Shown here: piece after piece, positions 8,076 to 15,314 of the stretch
How the letters are laid out: every line of letters begins with the position of its first letter
Position numbering within the stretch: the stretch's first letter is position 1
Source: JBBIKU01 sp037445245
Lineage (GTDB): Bacteria > Chloroflexota > Anaerolineae > Anaerolineales > Anaerolineaceae
DNA length: 19,567 nucleotides
Assembly (NCBI GenBank): GCA_037445245.1
Contig: JBBIKU010000027.1
Location: 1 to 19,567, forward strand
Reading direction: 5' to 3'
Notes under the pieces: model-generated
Database searches by the model: none
Seen by the model: the letters and a program-made list of their open reading frames with translations, nothing else
What the model was told of the DNA's origin: nothing
Program-made: the position numbers and the translations under genes

Positions 8076-8999
8076 ATGTGGGAATTTATTTTGCTTGCAA
8101 TTAGTGCTGCCATACCCGCAGGTACACCTCTGCTATTCGGCACACTCGGTGAGGTTTATGCCGAACGCTCTGGTGTGCTAAACCTTGGGGTTGAAGGCAT
8201 GATGATCATGGGTGCAGTTACTGGCTTCGCCGTATCCCTAACAACTGGGAATATCTTTATTGGAGTCTTGGCTGCTGGTGCAGTTGGTGGTTTATTCTCA
8301 CTGATCCATGCATTTGCCAGTATTACTCTTAAAGTTAATCAGGTGGTCTCCGGTTTGGCGCTTACAATGTTGGGATTAGGTTTAAGTGGAATGATTGGCA
8401 AGCAATATGTTGGAATCCCTCTACCTGTTCGCCTCCAGTCGCTCTATATCCCAGGGTTGAGTGATTTTCCAATCTTAGGACGGTTGCTTTTCCGATATGA
8501 TCCGCTTGTTTATATTGCTCTGCTTCTTGTTCCTCTTCTTTGGTTCATCCTATACCATACCCGTGGGGGTCTCACATTGAGATCTGTTGGCGAGAACCCT
8601 GCTTCAGCAGACGCGCTTGGAGTAAACGTCAACCTGGTACGGTATTTGGCAGTCTGCTTTGGAGGTTTTATGGCGGGGATAGGAGGTTCATATCTATCTG
8701 TAGCTTACTCCCCTGCATGGATCGAAGGCATGACAGCCGGTAGTGGCTGGATTGTAATCGCATTAACAATTTTCTCCACTTGGGACCCAACTCGCGCCTT
8801 GATAGGGGCGTATCTATTCGGCGGTGTGCGCGTTCTGCAATTCCGCCTGCAACCCCTTGGAATTTCACCAAACTTATTGAATATGCTCCCATTTATTCTG
8901 ACAATACTGGTATTAATGATTAGCTCTGCCCAAGCCTTTCGAAAAAGAATCGGAACTCCTGCTGCTCTAATGCAAATCTATTCTCGCGAAGATCGTTAA
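8076..8999 (+). CDS. ABC importer permease 2 (BMP/nucleoside type)
   Basis: 307 residues, the shorter partner permease (YufQ/NupD-like). The typical early motif GEVYAERSGVLNLGVEGMM is seen near residues 25-43, NQVVSGLALTMLG near 88-100 and the coupling loop RSVGENPASADALGV near 168-182; the rest is membrane helices. GGAGG at 8061-8065, inside the end of the previous gene, gives the ribosome site ten bases before ATG. It forms a heterodimeric channel with the preceding permease. The next gene starts 17 bases on and has clearly GC-richer codons, so the AT-rich transporter block ends here. Confidence 0.92.
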   Translation: MWEFILLAISAAIPAGTPLLFGTLGEVYAERSGVLNLGVEGMMIMGAVTGFAVSLTTGNIFIGVLAAGAVGGLFSLIHAFASITLKVNQVVSGLALTMLGLGLSGMIGKQYVGIPLPVRLQSLYIPGLSDFPILGRLLFRYDPLVYIALLLVPLLWFILYHTRGGLTLRSVGENPASADALGVNVNLVRYLAVCFGGFMAGIGGSYLSVAYSPAWIEGMTAGSGWIVIALTIFSTWDPTRALIGAYLFGGVRVLQFRLQPLGISPNLLNMLPFILTILVLMISSAQAFRKRIGTPAALMQIYSREDR

Positions 9000-9016
9000 A
9001 AAACTCTGAGGTTATA

Positions 9017-10264
9017 ATGGAAAAAATAATCGGTTATCGCTGTTCGCTGTGTAACAAGGAATACCATCTCAACGAGGTCACCTACGTCTGTCCGCTCGAT
9101 GGCGGGAATCTGGACGTGGTTCTGGATTACGAAGGCATCCGTCAAAAATTCGAGATATCAGATATCACCTCGCGCACCGACTTCTCCCTTTGGCGCTATC
9201 TGCCGCTGCTGCCGGTCGAGGATCCCGGCGGCGACGGAACGCCGTTGTGCATGGCAGGCTGGACGCCGCTGTATTCGCCCCCTCAACTTACCGCCGAACT
9301 GGGATTGAAATCGTTGTGGATCAAAGACGAAGGGCGTAACCCGACTGCCTCGTTCAAAGACCGCGCCAGCGCGGTGGTGGTAGCGCGCGCCCGGCAGATC
9401 GCCGCCGAAGTGGTGGTCGCCGCCTCAACCGGCAACGCCGGGGCAGCACTGGCGGGCATGGCGGCCGCAATCGGGCAAAAAGCGGTCATCTTCGCCCCGC
9501 GCACCGCTCCTCCCGCCAAGGTCGCCCAGTTGCTGGTTTACGGCGCCCAGGTAATCCTGGTCGACGGCAATTACGACCAAGCGTTCGACCTGACCACCCA
9601 GGCAGCGCAGGAATTCGGCTGGTATTGCCGCAACACCGGCTACAACCCTTTCACCGCCGAAGGCAAAAAAACCGCTGCTTTCGAAATCTGGGAAACCGTG
9701 CTGCTCCAAAACGCCGACATGGATTTCCCGCTGGCGGTGTTTGTGCCGGTCGGGGATGGCAACATCATCTCGGGCATCCACAAAGGTTTCAAAGATCTGC
9801 TGGCGCTAGGCTGGCTGGAACGCATGCCGCGTATTTTCGGCATCCAGTCAGAAGGCTCGGCGGCAGTTGCCAATGCCTTCTTTGCCGGCAGTGAAGAAAT
9901 CAAGCCGGTTTCAGCGCAGACGATTGCCGACAGTATCTCGGTCAATCTGCCGCGCGACGGCGTGCGCGCCGTGCGGGCAGCCACCCAAACCAACGGCGCC
10001 TACCTGACCGTCCGGGATGATGAGATTATCCGCGCCATCGCCGAGCTGGGCAAGGTGGGCATTTTCGCCGAGCCGGCTGGCGCAACCGCCTACGCCGGTC
10101 TGTGCAAAGCCCAGTCCGAAGGAAGGATCGCTCCTGACGAGCCGGTATTGGTGCTGAACACCGGCAACGGCTTGAAAGATGTGCGCGCCGCCATGCAGGC
10201 AGTGCAGGAAGCGCCGATCATCGAACCCAGCATGACGGCGCTGAAGAAGCACCTGGGGATATAG
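9017..10264 (+). CDS. thrC: Threonine synthase-family PLP enzyme
   Basis: 415 residues, close to the usual size of short threonine synthases. The N-terminal mini zinc-ribbon has C9, C12 and C25, but the expected fourth Cys is Asp28. The PLP-binding lysine is K114 in NPTASFKDRAS, the substrate-binding loop is STGN at 137-140, and GDGN at 246-249 is part of the phosphate cup. The C-terminal NTGNGLKD matches the family. The known reaction is O-phosphohomoserine to threonine, but close fold-type-II relatives deaminate serine, threonine or diaminopropionate. The gene sits between a ureide/nucleoside-type importer and another PLP enzyme, with no other threonine biosynthesis gene beside it, so either housekeeping synthesis or a catabolic lyase role is possible. 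GAGG at 9008-9011 precedes the ATG by five bases. GC is high: 43 of 60 bases at 9421-9480. Confidence 0.85.
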   Translation: MEKIIGYRCSLCNKEYHLNEVTYVCPLDGGNLDVVLDYEGIRQKFEISDITSRTDFSLWRYLPLLPVEDPGGDGTPLCMAGWTPLYSPPQLTAELGLKSLWIKDEGRNPTASFKDRASAVVVARARQIAAEVVVAASTGNAGAALAGMAAAIGQKAVIFAPRTAPPAKVAQLLVYGAQVILVDGNYDQAFDLTTQAAQEFGWYCRNTGYNPFTAEGKKTAAFEIWETVLLQNADMDFPLAVFVPVGDGNIISGIHKGFKDLLALGWLERMPRIFGIQSEGSAAVANAFFAGSEEIKPVSAQTIADSISVNLPRDGVRAVRAATQTNGAYLTVRDDEIIRAIAELGKVGIFAEPAGATAYAGLCKAQSEGRIAPDEPVLVLNTGNGLKDVRAAMQAVQEAPIIEPSMTALKKHLGI

Positions 10265-10291
10265 CCTACAACAAAAGGCGGGGAACTTTAA

Positions 10292-11278
10292 GTGGCAATA
10301 AACACAGTTCATAACCAGGAAACACCACTCATCAGCGTCATCGCGCCCGTATACAACGAGCGCGATAGCCTGCCTGAACTGTTACTTCGGGTGAGCCAGG
10401 TGATGGAAACGACCAGCCAGAGCTGGGAACTGGTGCTGGTGGATGACGGCTCACAGGACGGTTCAACCGAGATCATCCGCCAGATGGCAGAAAGCGACCC
10501 GCGCCTGCGCCCGGTCATCTTTTCGCGAAATTTTGGGCACCAGATCGCCGTCACCGCCGGGCTGGATTATGCTCGCGGCCAGGCGGTCATCATCATCGAC
10601 GCTGACCTGCAAGACCCGCCCGAGGTCATGCTCGAAATGCTCGAACGCTGGCGCCAGGGCTACCAAGTCGTGTATGCCGTGCGCAGCGAACGAGAGGGCG
10701 AAACCTGGTTCAAGAAGGTCACCGCCGCCCTTTTCTATCGCATCATCTTCCGCATCACCGACGTGCGCATCCCGCTCGACACCGGCGATTTTCGCCTGCT
10801 GGATCGGCAGGTGGTCAATGAATTGAACCGCATGCGCGAACGTCACCGTTTCTTGCGGGGAATGTCTGCCTGGCTGGGTTTCCGACAGATCGGTGTGCCC
10901 TACAGTCGCGCGGCGCGCTTCGCCGGCGAGACTAAATATCCCTTCCGCAAGATGCTCAAGCTGGCGCTGAACGCCGTCACCAGCTTTTCCTACTTCCCAC
11001 TGCAACTGGCGAGCTACCTGGGTTTCATCGCCGTCGGCATCGGCATTCTGGCAACCCCAGCCATCCTCATTCTGCGTTGGGCCGGTCTCCAAGAATTCTT
11101 CGGGCAGGCAGCCACCCTGATTGCAGTTCTATTTCTGGGCGGCGTGCAATTGATCTTGCTCGGCATTCTGGGAGAATACATCGGCAGGATCTACGACGAA
11201 GTCAAAGGGCGTCCCTTGTACATTGTGAGTGAATCACCTCAAGACTTTCAAACCAATATCAAAGAGGAGAACAAATAA
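10292..11278 (+). CDS. GT2 family glycosyltransferase, polyprenyl-phosphate sugar transferase type (DPM1/GtrB/ArnC-like)
   Basis: 328 residues. The N-terminal GT-A domain opens ISVIAPVYNERDSL and contains LVDDGSQDGS near residue 49, SRNFGHQ near 80, and the metal-binding DADLQDPPE near 103. TGDFRLLDR and RERHRFLRGM lie further on, which is the pattern of polyprenyl-phosphate glucose/mannose/Ara4FN synthases. Two membrane helices occupy about residues 240-300, followed by GRIYDEVKGRPLY. It would transfer a sugar from a nucleotide donor to undecaprenyl phosphate at the inner membrane face for glycolipid, wall or protein glycosylation. The GTG start follows GGCGGGG at 10277-10283. Its place between two PLP enzymes has no obvious metabolic logic. 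The ribosome site of the next gene lies inside its last codons. Confidence 0.9.
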   Translation: MAINTVHNQETPLISVIAPVYNERDSLPELLLRVSQVMETTSQSWELVLVDDGSQDGSTEIIRQMAESDPRLRPVIFSRNFGHQIAVTAGLDYARGQAVIIIDADLQDPPEVMLEMLERWRQGYQVVYAVRSEREGETWFKKVTAALFYRIIFRITDVRIPLDTGDFRLLDRQVVNELNRMRERHRFLRGMSAWLGFRQIGVPYSRAARFAGETKYPFRKMLKLALNAVTSFSYFPLQLASYLGFIAVGIGILATPAILILRWAGLQEFFGQAATLIAVLFLGGVQLILLGILGEYIGRIYDEVKGRPLYIVSESPQDFQTNIKEENK

Positions 11279-11280
11279 GA

Positions 11281-12750
11281 ATGGCAAAAATCGATTTAAC
11301 CGTGCACAAAGATCGACTGGAACGAGCCGTACAGCGGGCTCGAGAACGCAACATCATTATCCCCACCTTTGCCCAGCAAAAGAATCCCGAGTTGATTCCT
11401 GCCAACATCAAGGAAGAACTCAAGAAAATCGGTCTGTGGGAGGTCGCTCCGCACAACCTGTTCCGTATCACTTGGAAGAACCAAGCGGTCGCCAGCGGCG
11501 GCGGATACGGCGGTGTGAATTATATCGAACTGCCTAGCAGCCTCACCGGCGTTCCCGCCCGTGTCATTGCGCTGGTCGGCAAATGGTTTCCCACCGGCGC
11601 CCACAAGGTGGGCGCAGCATTCGGCTGCCTGGTGCCCCGCCTAGTCACCGGTCAATTTGATCCCACCACCCAGAAAGCAGTGTGGCCCTCCACCGGCAAT
11701 TATTGCCGCGGCGGCGCTTACGACTCGGCACTGCTGGCGTGCCAGTCCATCGCCATTCTGCCGGAAGGGATGAGCAAGGAACGCTTCGAGTGGCTGAAAA
11801 CAGTTGCCGGCGAAGTGATCGCCACCCCTGGCAGCGAGTCCAACGTCAAAGAAATCTTCGACAAGTGCTGGGAACTGCGCAATTCGGGCGAAGATTTGAT
11901 GATCTTCAACCAATTTGAGGAATTCGGCAACTACCTCTGGCACTACGATGTCACCGGTCACGCCATGGAAGAGGTGCTCCAGCAGGTGCTGGGCTCTGAC
12001 GGTAATTACCGCGGCGTGGCATTGACCACCGGTTCAGCCGGTACGATCGCTTGCGGCGATTACCTCAAGCAGATCTTCCCCACCAGCAAAATTGTCGCCA
12101 GCGAAGCGTTGCAGTGCCCCACCCTGCTCGAAAACGGCTTTGGCGCCCATCGCATCGAGGGCATCGGCGACAAACACGTCCCCTGGATTCACAACGTCAA
12201 AAACACCGACATGGTGGTCGCCATCGACGACAATTCGGTCGTCAACGTGATGCGCCTGTTCAATGAACCGGCTGGAAAGAAATACCTGGCGCGCAAGGGC
12301 GTCCCCGAAGCAGTCACCAAGCAGCTCGACCTGCTCGGATTTTCCGGCATTGCCAACATGCTCTCGGCGGTCAAATTCGCCAAGTACTACGAGCTGGGCG
12401 AGAAGGACGTGGTACTGACGGTTCTGACCGATTCAATGGAGCTCTACGGTACCCGTATCGACGAATACCGGCAGCAGTTTGGTGAATTCACCGATTTCGA
12501 CGCCGCCGAAACCTTTGCCCGCGATCTTCACGGCGAATCCATCGACCACCTGATCGATCTGACTTACGCCGACCGACGCCGCGTGCATAACCTCAAATAC
12601 TACACCTGGGTCGAGCAGCAGGGCAAAACCTACGAAGAAATTGTCGACCAGTGGTACGATCCGGACTACTGGACCGGCTTCCAGAGCCAAGTGGAAGAGT
12701 TCGACGCCCTCATCAACGAATTCAACGACCGGGTTGGGTTGCTCAAATAA
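11281..12750 (+). CDS. Large PLP-dependent enzyme, tryptophan-synthase/cysteine-synthase fold (function unassigned)
   Basis: 489 residues, longer than cysteine synthase, threonine deaminase or diaminopropionate ammonia-lyase (about 300-400). Visible marks of a fold-type-II PLP enzyme: probable Schiff-base lysine K109 in FPTGAHKVGAAFG, a substrate-binding loop STGN at 137-140, a phosphate-binding loop TTGSAGT at 249-255, and a C-terminal TVLTDSMELYGTR where a Ser/Thr normally contacts the pyridine nitrogen. The HK pair recalls TrpB, but the surrounding sequence is not TrpB. A long N-terminal extension (1-70) and an acidic C-terminal tail of about 80 residues are extra. GAGGAGA at 11264-11270 ends ten bases before ATG, within the upstream gene. 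With hydantoinase, transcarbamylase and carbamate kinase nearby, an ammonia-lyase or beta-elimination role on the released amino acid is a reasonable guess, not a demonstrated one. Confidence 0.8.
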   Translation: MAKIDLTVHKDRLERAVQRARERNIIIPTFAQQKNPELIPANIKEELKKIGLWEVAPHNLFRITWKNQAVASGGGYGGVNYIELPSSLTGVPARVIALVGKWFPTGAHKVGAAFGCLVPRLVTGQFDPTTQKAVWPSTGNYCRGGAYDSALLACQSIAILPEGMSKERFEWLKTVAGEVIATPGSESNVKEIFDKCWELRNSGEDLMIFNQFEEFGNYLWHYDVTGHAMEEVLQQVLGSDGNYRGVALTTGSAGTIACGDYLKQIFPTSKIVASEALQCPTLLENGFGAHRIEGIGDKHVPWIHNVKNTDMVVAIDDNSVVNVMRLFNEPAGKKYLARKGVPEAVTKQLDLLGFSGIANMLSAVKFAKYYELGEKDVVLTVLTDSMELYGTRIDEYRQQFGEFTDFDAAETFARDLHGESIDHLIDLTYADRRRVHNLKYYTWVEQQGKTYEEIVDQWYDPDYWTGFQSQVEEFDALINEFNDRVGLLK

Positions 12751-12772
12751 AGCCCTGCGGAGACTAACCCAA
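12734..12772 (+). repeat. Inverted repeat spanning the stop codon of the large PLP enzyme gene
   Basis: TTGGGTT (12734-12740) and AACCCAA (12766-12772) are exact reverse complements with 25 bases between them, and an inner CTC/GAG (12742-12744 with 12760-12762) could extend the stem. No T run follows. A second small stem, AGCATC/GATGCT at 12820-12836 with a five-base loop, lies in the same 161-base gap. Either may mark the 3' end of the transcript, but weakly. Confidence 0.3.
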
Positions 12773-12869
12773 GCGCAGTTTGTCGCCATAATGACATTAC
12801 AGCCACGTCAGGCGCGGCGAGCATCGCAAGGATGCTTCCCAAAGCACCATCGCCGCACCCGGCGTGGTT

Positions 12870-12875
12870 TATAAT
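12870..12875 (+). promoter_or_regulatory. Candidate -10 element before the 194-aa gene
   Basis: TATAAT is perfect and stands in an AT-rich island (about 12866-12887) inside a GC-rich gap, 36 bases before the next ATG. No recognisable -35 element is present at 16-18 bases upstream, so the call is tentative. Confidence 0.3.
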
Positions 12876-12911
12876 TAATTAAAGCTTTACCTAATCGCAT
12901 CAGGCGGCGGC

Positions 12912-13496
12912 ATGAGCCCATATCCCCCGACCACTTCGCTGATTTTACTGGCGGTGATGACTTCGCCGCGTGACCTCGAGATCGCCCGCCTGTTAGGCTG
13001 GTATCGCATACCGTTGCGCTGTGCGCCTAAAGTGATCGATGTCGATTATCTCGCTTTTTATCAGACGGCGGCGTTCGGAACGCAGCACCGTTGGCGCGTC
13101 GAACACTTTGCCGCCATGAACGGTTACGAGTTGACCACCCGCGCCGAGCTTTTTCATGACCAGCCCGATCACCCTCGCGCGGCGGAGGAGTATTACAAAG
13201 TGCAGCTCGGAGCGTTGCAGAAGCTGCCGCAACCCATTCAAGCCGGTCGTTGGCGGCGGATCACCTTCCTCTACACCACCGGCGAATTACTGCACAAGGC
13301 GCGCACCGTTAATGATCTGGTCGTTCGTTCGGAGGAACGCTCCTTGCTGTGGCGTTCGCTGCGCGAACGAGCGCTGCAGGGGAGCGGCGATCAACCCGAC
13401 GAACTGCCCGAATTTGAGCTGGACGCAGCGCTTTTGGCAATGCTGGGCGATGTGGGTAAGATCGCCGAAACCACAATCGATTACCCGGAGGATTGA
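12912..13496 (+). CDS. Conserved-looking protein of unknown function (194 aa)
   Basis: I do not recognise a named family. The protein is soluble, without signal peptide or membrane segment. The N-terminus reads LILLAVMTSPRDLEIARLLGWYRIPLRCAPK, which looks like a compact alpha/beta start. Later parts are rich in aromatic residues and Arg (FYQTAAF, HRWRVEHFAAM, GRWRRITFLYTT), and the tail is acidic (ELPEFELDAALLAMLGD, ending in DYPED). The start is taken as ATG 12912, although ATG 12957 is a possible alternative and no strong Shine-Dalgarno is seen. The stop lies nine bases before the lactate permease ATG, and that gene's ribosome site GGAGGA (13487-13492) is inside this gene, so the two are probably co-transcribed. 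Confidence 0.75.
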   Translation: MSPYPPTTSLILLAVMTSPRDLEIARLLGWYRIPLRCAPKVIDVDYLAFYQTAAFGTQHRWRVEHFAAMNGYELTTRAELFHDQPDHPRAAEEYYKVQLGALQKLPQPIQAGRWRRITFLYTTGELLHKARTVNDLVVRSEERSLLWRSLRERALQGSGDQPDELPEFELDAALLAMLGDVGKIAETTIDYPED

Positions 13497-13504
13497 CACA
13501 ACCC

Positions 13505-15145
13505 ATGACGCCGCTCACCGCCCTGGTCGCCCTGACGCCGATTCTGACAGTTATGGTGTTCTTGGTCATTCTGCGCATGCCGGCAGTCAAAGCCATGCCG
13601 ATCAGCCTGGCGATCACCGCCATCGTCTCCGTGCTGGGCTGGCAGCTACCCATACAACAGGCAGCCGCCGCCGCCATCGAAGGTGTCATCGTATCGTTCT
13701 CCATCTTGTGGATCATCTTCGGTGCCATTTTGTTGTTGAACACCCTGCGTCAAAGCGGTGCGATGAACACGATTCGAGCCGGTTTCATCAACATCACTCC
13801 CGACCGGCGGGTGCAAGTCATTCTCATTTCATGGCTTTTTGGCGCCTTCATCGAGGGCGCGGCGGGGTTCGGCACGCCGGCAGCCATCTGCGCGCCCCTG
13901 CTGGTCGCGCTCGGTTTTCCACCCCTCGCAGCGGTAGTACTCTCCCTCATCGCCAACAGCACACCGGTGTCCTTCGGTGCGGTCGGCACCCCCTACCTGA
14001 TCGGTGTCACTCAGGGATTACAGGAGGGCGGCGCGGTGGCGATCAACGTCGCCGCCTACCTGGGCGAAAATCCGCTCTCGCAATTCGTGCAGTCGGTCGC
14101 CGTCCAGGCGATCACCATCGACGTACTGGTCGGCTCGCTGATCCCGCTCATCCTGGTCGTCATCCTGACCCGTTTCTTCGGCGCCAATCGTAGCTGGAAG
14201 GAAGGGTTGGAAATGTGGAAATTTGCCTTGTTCGCCGGCTTCAGTTTCACCCTGCCGGCTCTGCTGGTGGCATCCGCATTCGGGCCCGAATTTCCTTCCC
14301 TGTTAGGTAGTTTGATCGGTTTGGCAATCGTTATCCCCGCCGTACGCAGGGGCTTCTTGCAACCCAAAGCAGTCTGGGATTTTCCCGCTCAAGTCGCAGC
14401 ACCCGAAATCCAAGTTAGCTTGAGCCTGCGACGCGCCTGGCTGCCGTATCTGCTGGTGGCGTTCTTATTGGTCATCACCCGGCTTGATTTCCTGCCGTTC
14501 AAATCCTGGCTCAACAGCGTCACTATCGGCTGGCAAAACATCCTCGGTAGCGCGATCAACGCTTCGCTGGCGCCGCTATACCTGCCCGGTAGCATCTTCC
14601 TGGTAGTGGTGTTGGCAACCGTCTTTCTTCACCACATGCGCCGCGAGCAGGTGCTGAACGCCTTGCGTCAGTCCAGCTCGACGCTGGGCAAGAGCACTCT
14701 TGCCCTGGGGACGGCGCTGCCGATGGTGCGCATCTTCATTAACTCTGGTGTCAACAGCGCCGGTCTGGGGAGTATGCCCCTCGAGCTGGCGACCCAGGCA
14801 GCAAATATTACCGGGCAAGCCTACCCGTTGATGGCACCCTTCATTGGGGGGCTGGGTTCTTTCCTGGCAGGCAGTGCTACCTTCAGCAACATGATGTTCT
14901 CGCTCTTCCAGTTCAGTGTGGCGCTGCAGATCGCAGCGCTGCCGCGGGTGGTGGTGGCGCTGCAGGGTATCGGCGCCAACGCCGGCAACATGATCTGCGT
15001 GCTAAACGTGGTAGCCGCCTCCACGGTGGTGGGATTTAGCGGGCAGGAAGGGCGCATCATCCACCTGACACTCCTGCCCATGATCTATTACGCCCTGGCG
15101 TCCGGCGCGCTCGGGTGGCTGCTGCTTGCCCTGCTGGCAGCTTGA
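13505..15145 (+). CDS. lldP: L-lactate permease family carrier (LctP/LldP/GlcA)
   Basis: 546 residues, the normal length of the lactate permease family, with about 13 membrane segments. The diagnostic motif FGAFIEGAAGFGTPAAICAP occurs near residues 113-132, followed by LIANSTPVSFGAVGTPY near 153-169 and, towards the end, GSFLAGSATFSNMMFS and GANAGNMICVLNVVAA, all typical. Known members move lactate, glycolate or related 2-hydroxy acids with protons. ATG 13505 is chosen over TTG 13493, because GGAGGA (13487-13492) abuts the TTG but lies 12 bases before the ATG. Beside catabolic genes it may import lactate as a substrate or move an acidic end product. The direction and the true substrate are inferred only. 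Confidence 0.93.
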   Translation: MTPLTALVALTPILTVMVFLVILRMPAVKAMPISLAITAIVSVLGWQLPIQQAAAAAIEGVIVSFSILWIIFGAILLLNTLRQSGAMNTIRAGFINITPDRRVQVILISWLFGAFIEGAAGFGTPAAICAPLLVALGFPPLAAVVLSLIANSTPVSFGAVGTPYLIGVTQGLQEGGAVAINVAAYLGENPLSQFVQSVAVQAITIDVLVGSLIPLILVVILTRFFGANRSWKEGLEMWKFALFAGFSFTLPALLVASAFGPEFPSLLGSLIGLAIVIPAVRRGFLQPKAVWDFPAQVAAPEIQVSLSLRRAWLPYLLVAFLLVITRLDFLPFKSWLNSVTIGWQNILGSAINASLAPLYLPGSIFLVVVLATVFLHHMRREQVLNALRQSSSTLGKSTLALGTALPMVRIFINSGVNSAGLGSMPLELATQAANITGQAYPLMAPFIGGLGSFLAGSATFSNMMFSLFQFSVALQIAALPRVVVALQGIGANAGNMICVLNVVAASTVVGFSGQEGRIIHLTLLPMIYYALASGALGWLLLALLAA

Positions 15146-15212
15146 GCATTCTTTTGGCGCCGCGAGAAAGCAGATGCCAAATCCTTGCTGAAGATCACCT
15201 TGGCGGCAGCAT

Positions 15213-15241
15213 TTCATTAATCCTCCCAAAACTGGTATAAT
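15213..15241 (+). promoter_or_regulatory. Extended -10 promoter of the hydantoinase gene
   Basis: TGGTATAAT (15233-15241) is a perfect extended -10 element. TTCATT at 15213-15218 is a partial -35 at 17-base spacing. Transcription would start near 15248, leaving a leader of about 65 bases before GTG 15315. Confidence 0.6.
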
Positions 15242-15301
15242 TGTGGCATTCCTGTCAGCATCACTTAACCCTGCAGACACACCCGAGTTATCTTCCATGA
15301 T

Positions 15302-15307
15302 AAGGAG
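15302..15307 (+). promoter_or_regulatory. Ribosome binding site that fixes the GTG start of the hydantoinase gene
   Basis: AAGGAG stands seven bases before GTG 15315. It rules out the in-frame TTG at 15243, which lies against the -10 element and would be upstream of the expected transcript start. Confidence 0.8.
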
Positions 15308-15314
15308 TGATCCC

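Noticed and set aside
3768..8999. Mobile element carrying the importer
   Set aside because: GC content differs, but I found no transposase, integrase, tRNA junction, terminal repeats or target duplication at the edges.
15243..15314. Longer N-terminus for the hydantoinase from TTG 15243
   Set aside because: The TTG abuts the -10 element, there is no ribosome site, and the protein family begins close to the GTG at 15315.
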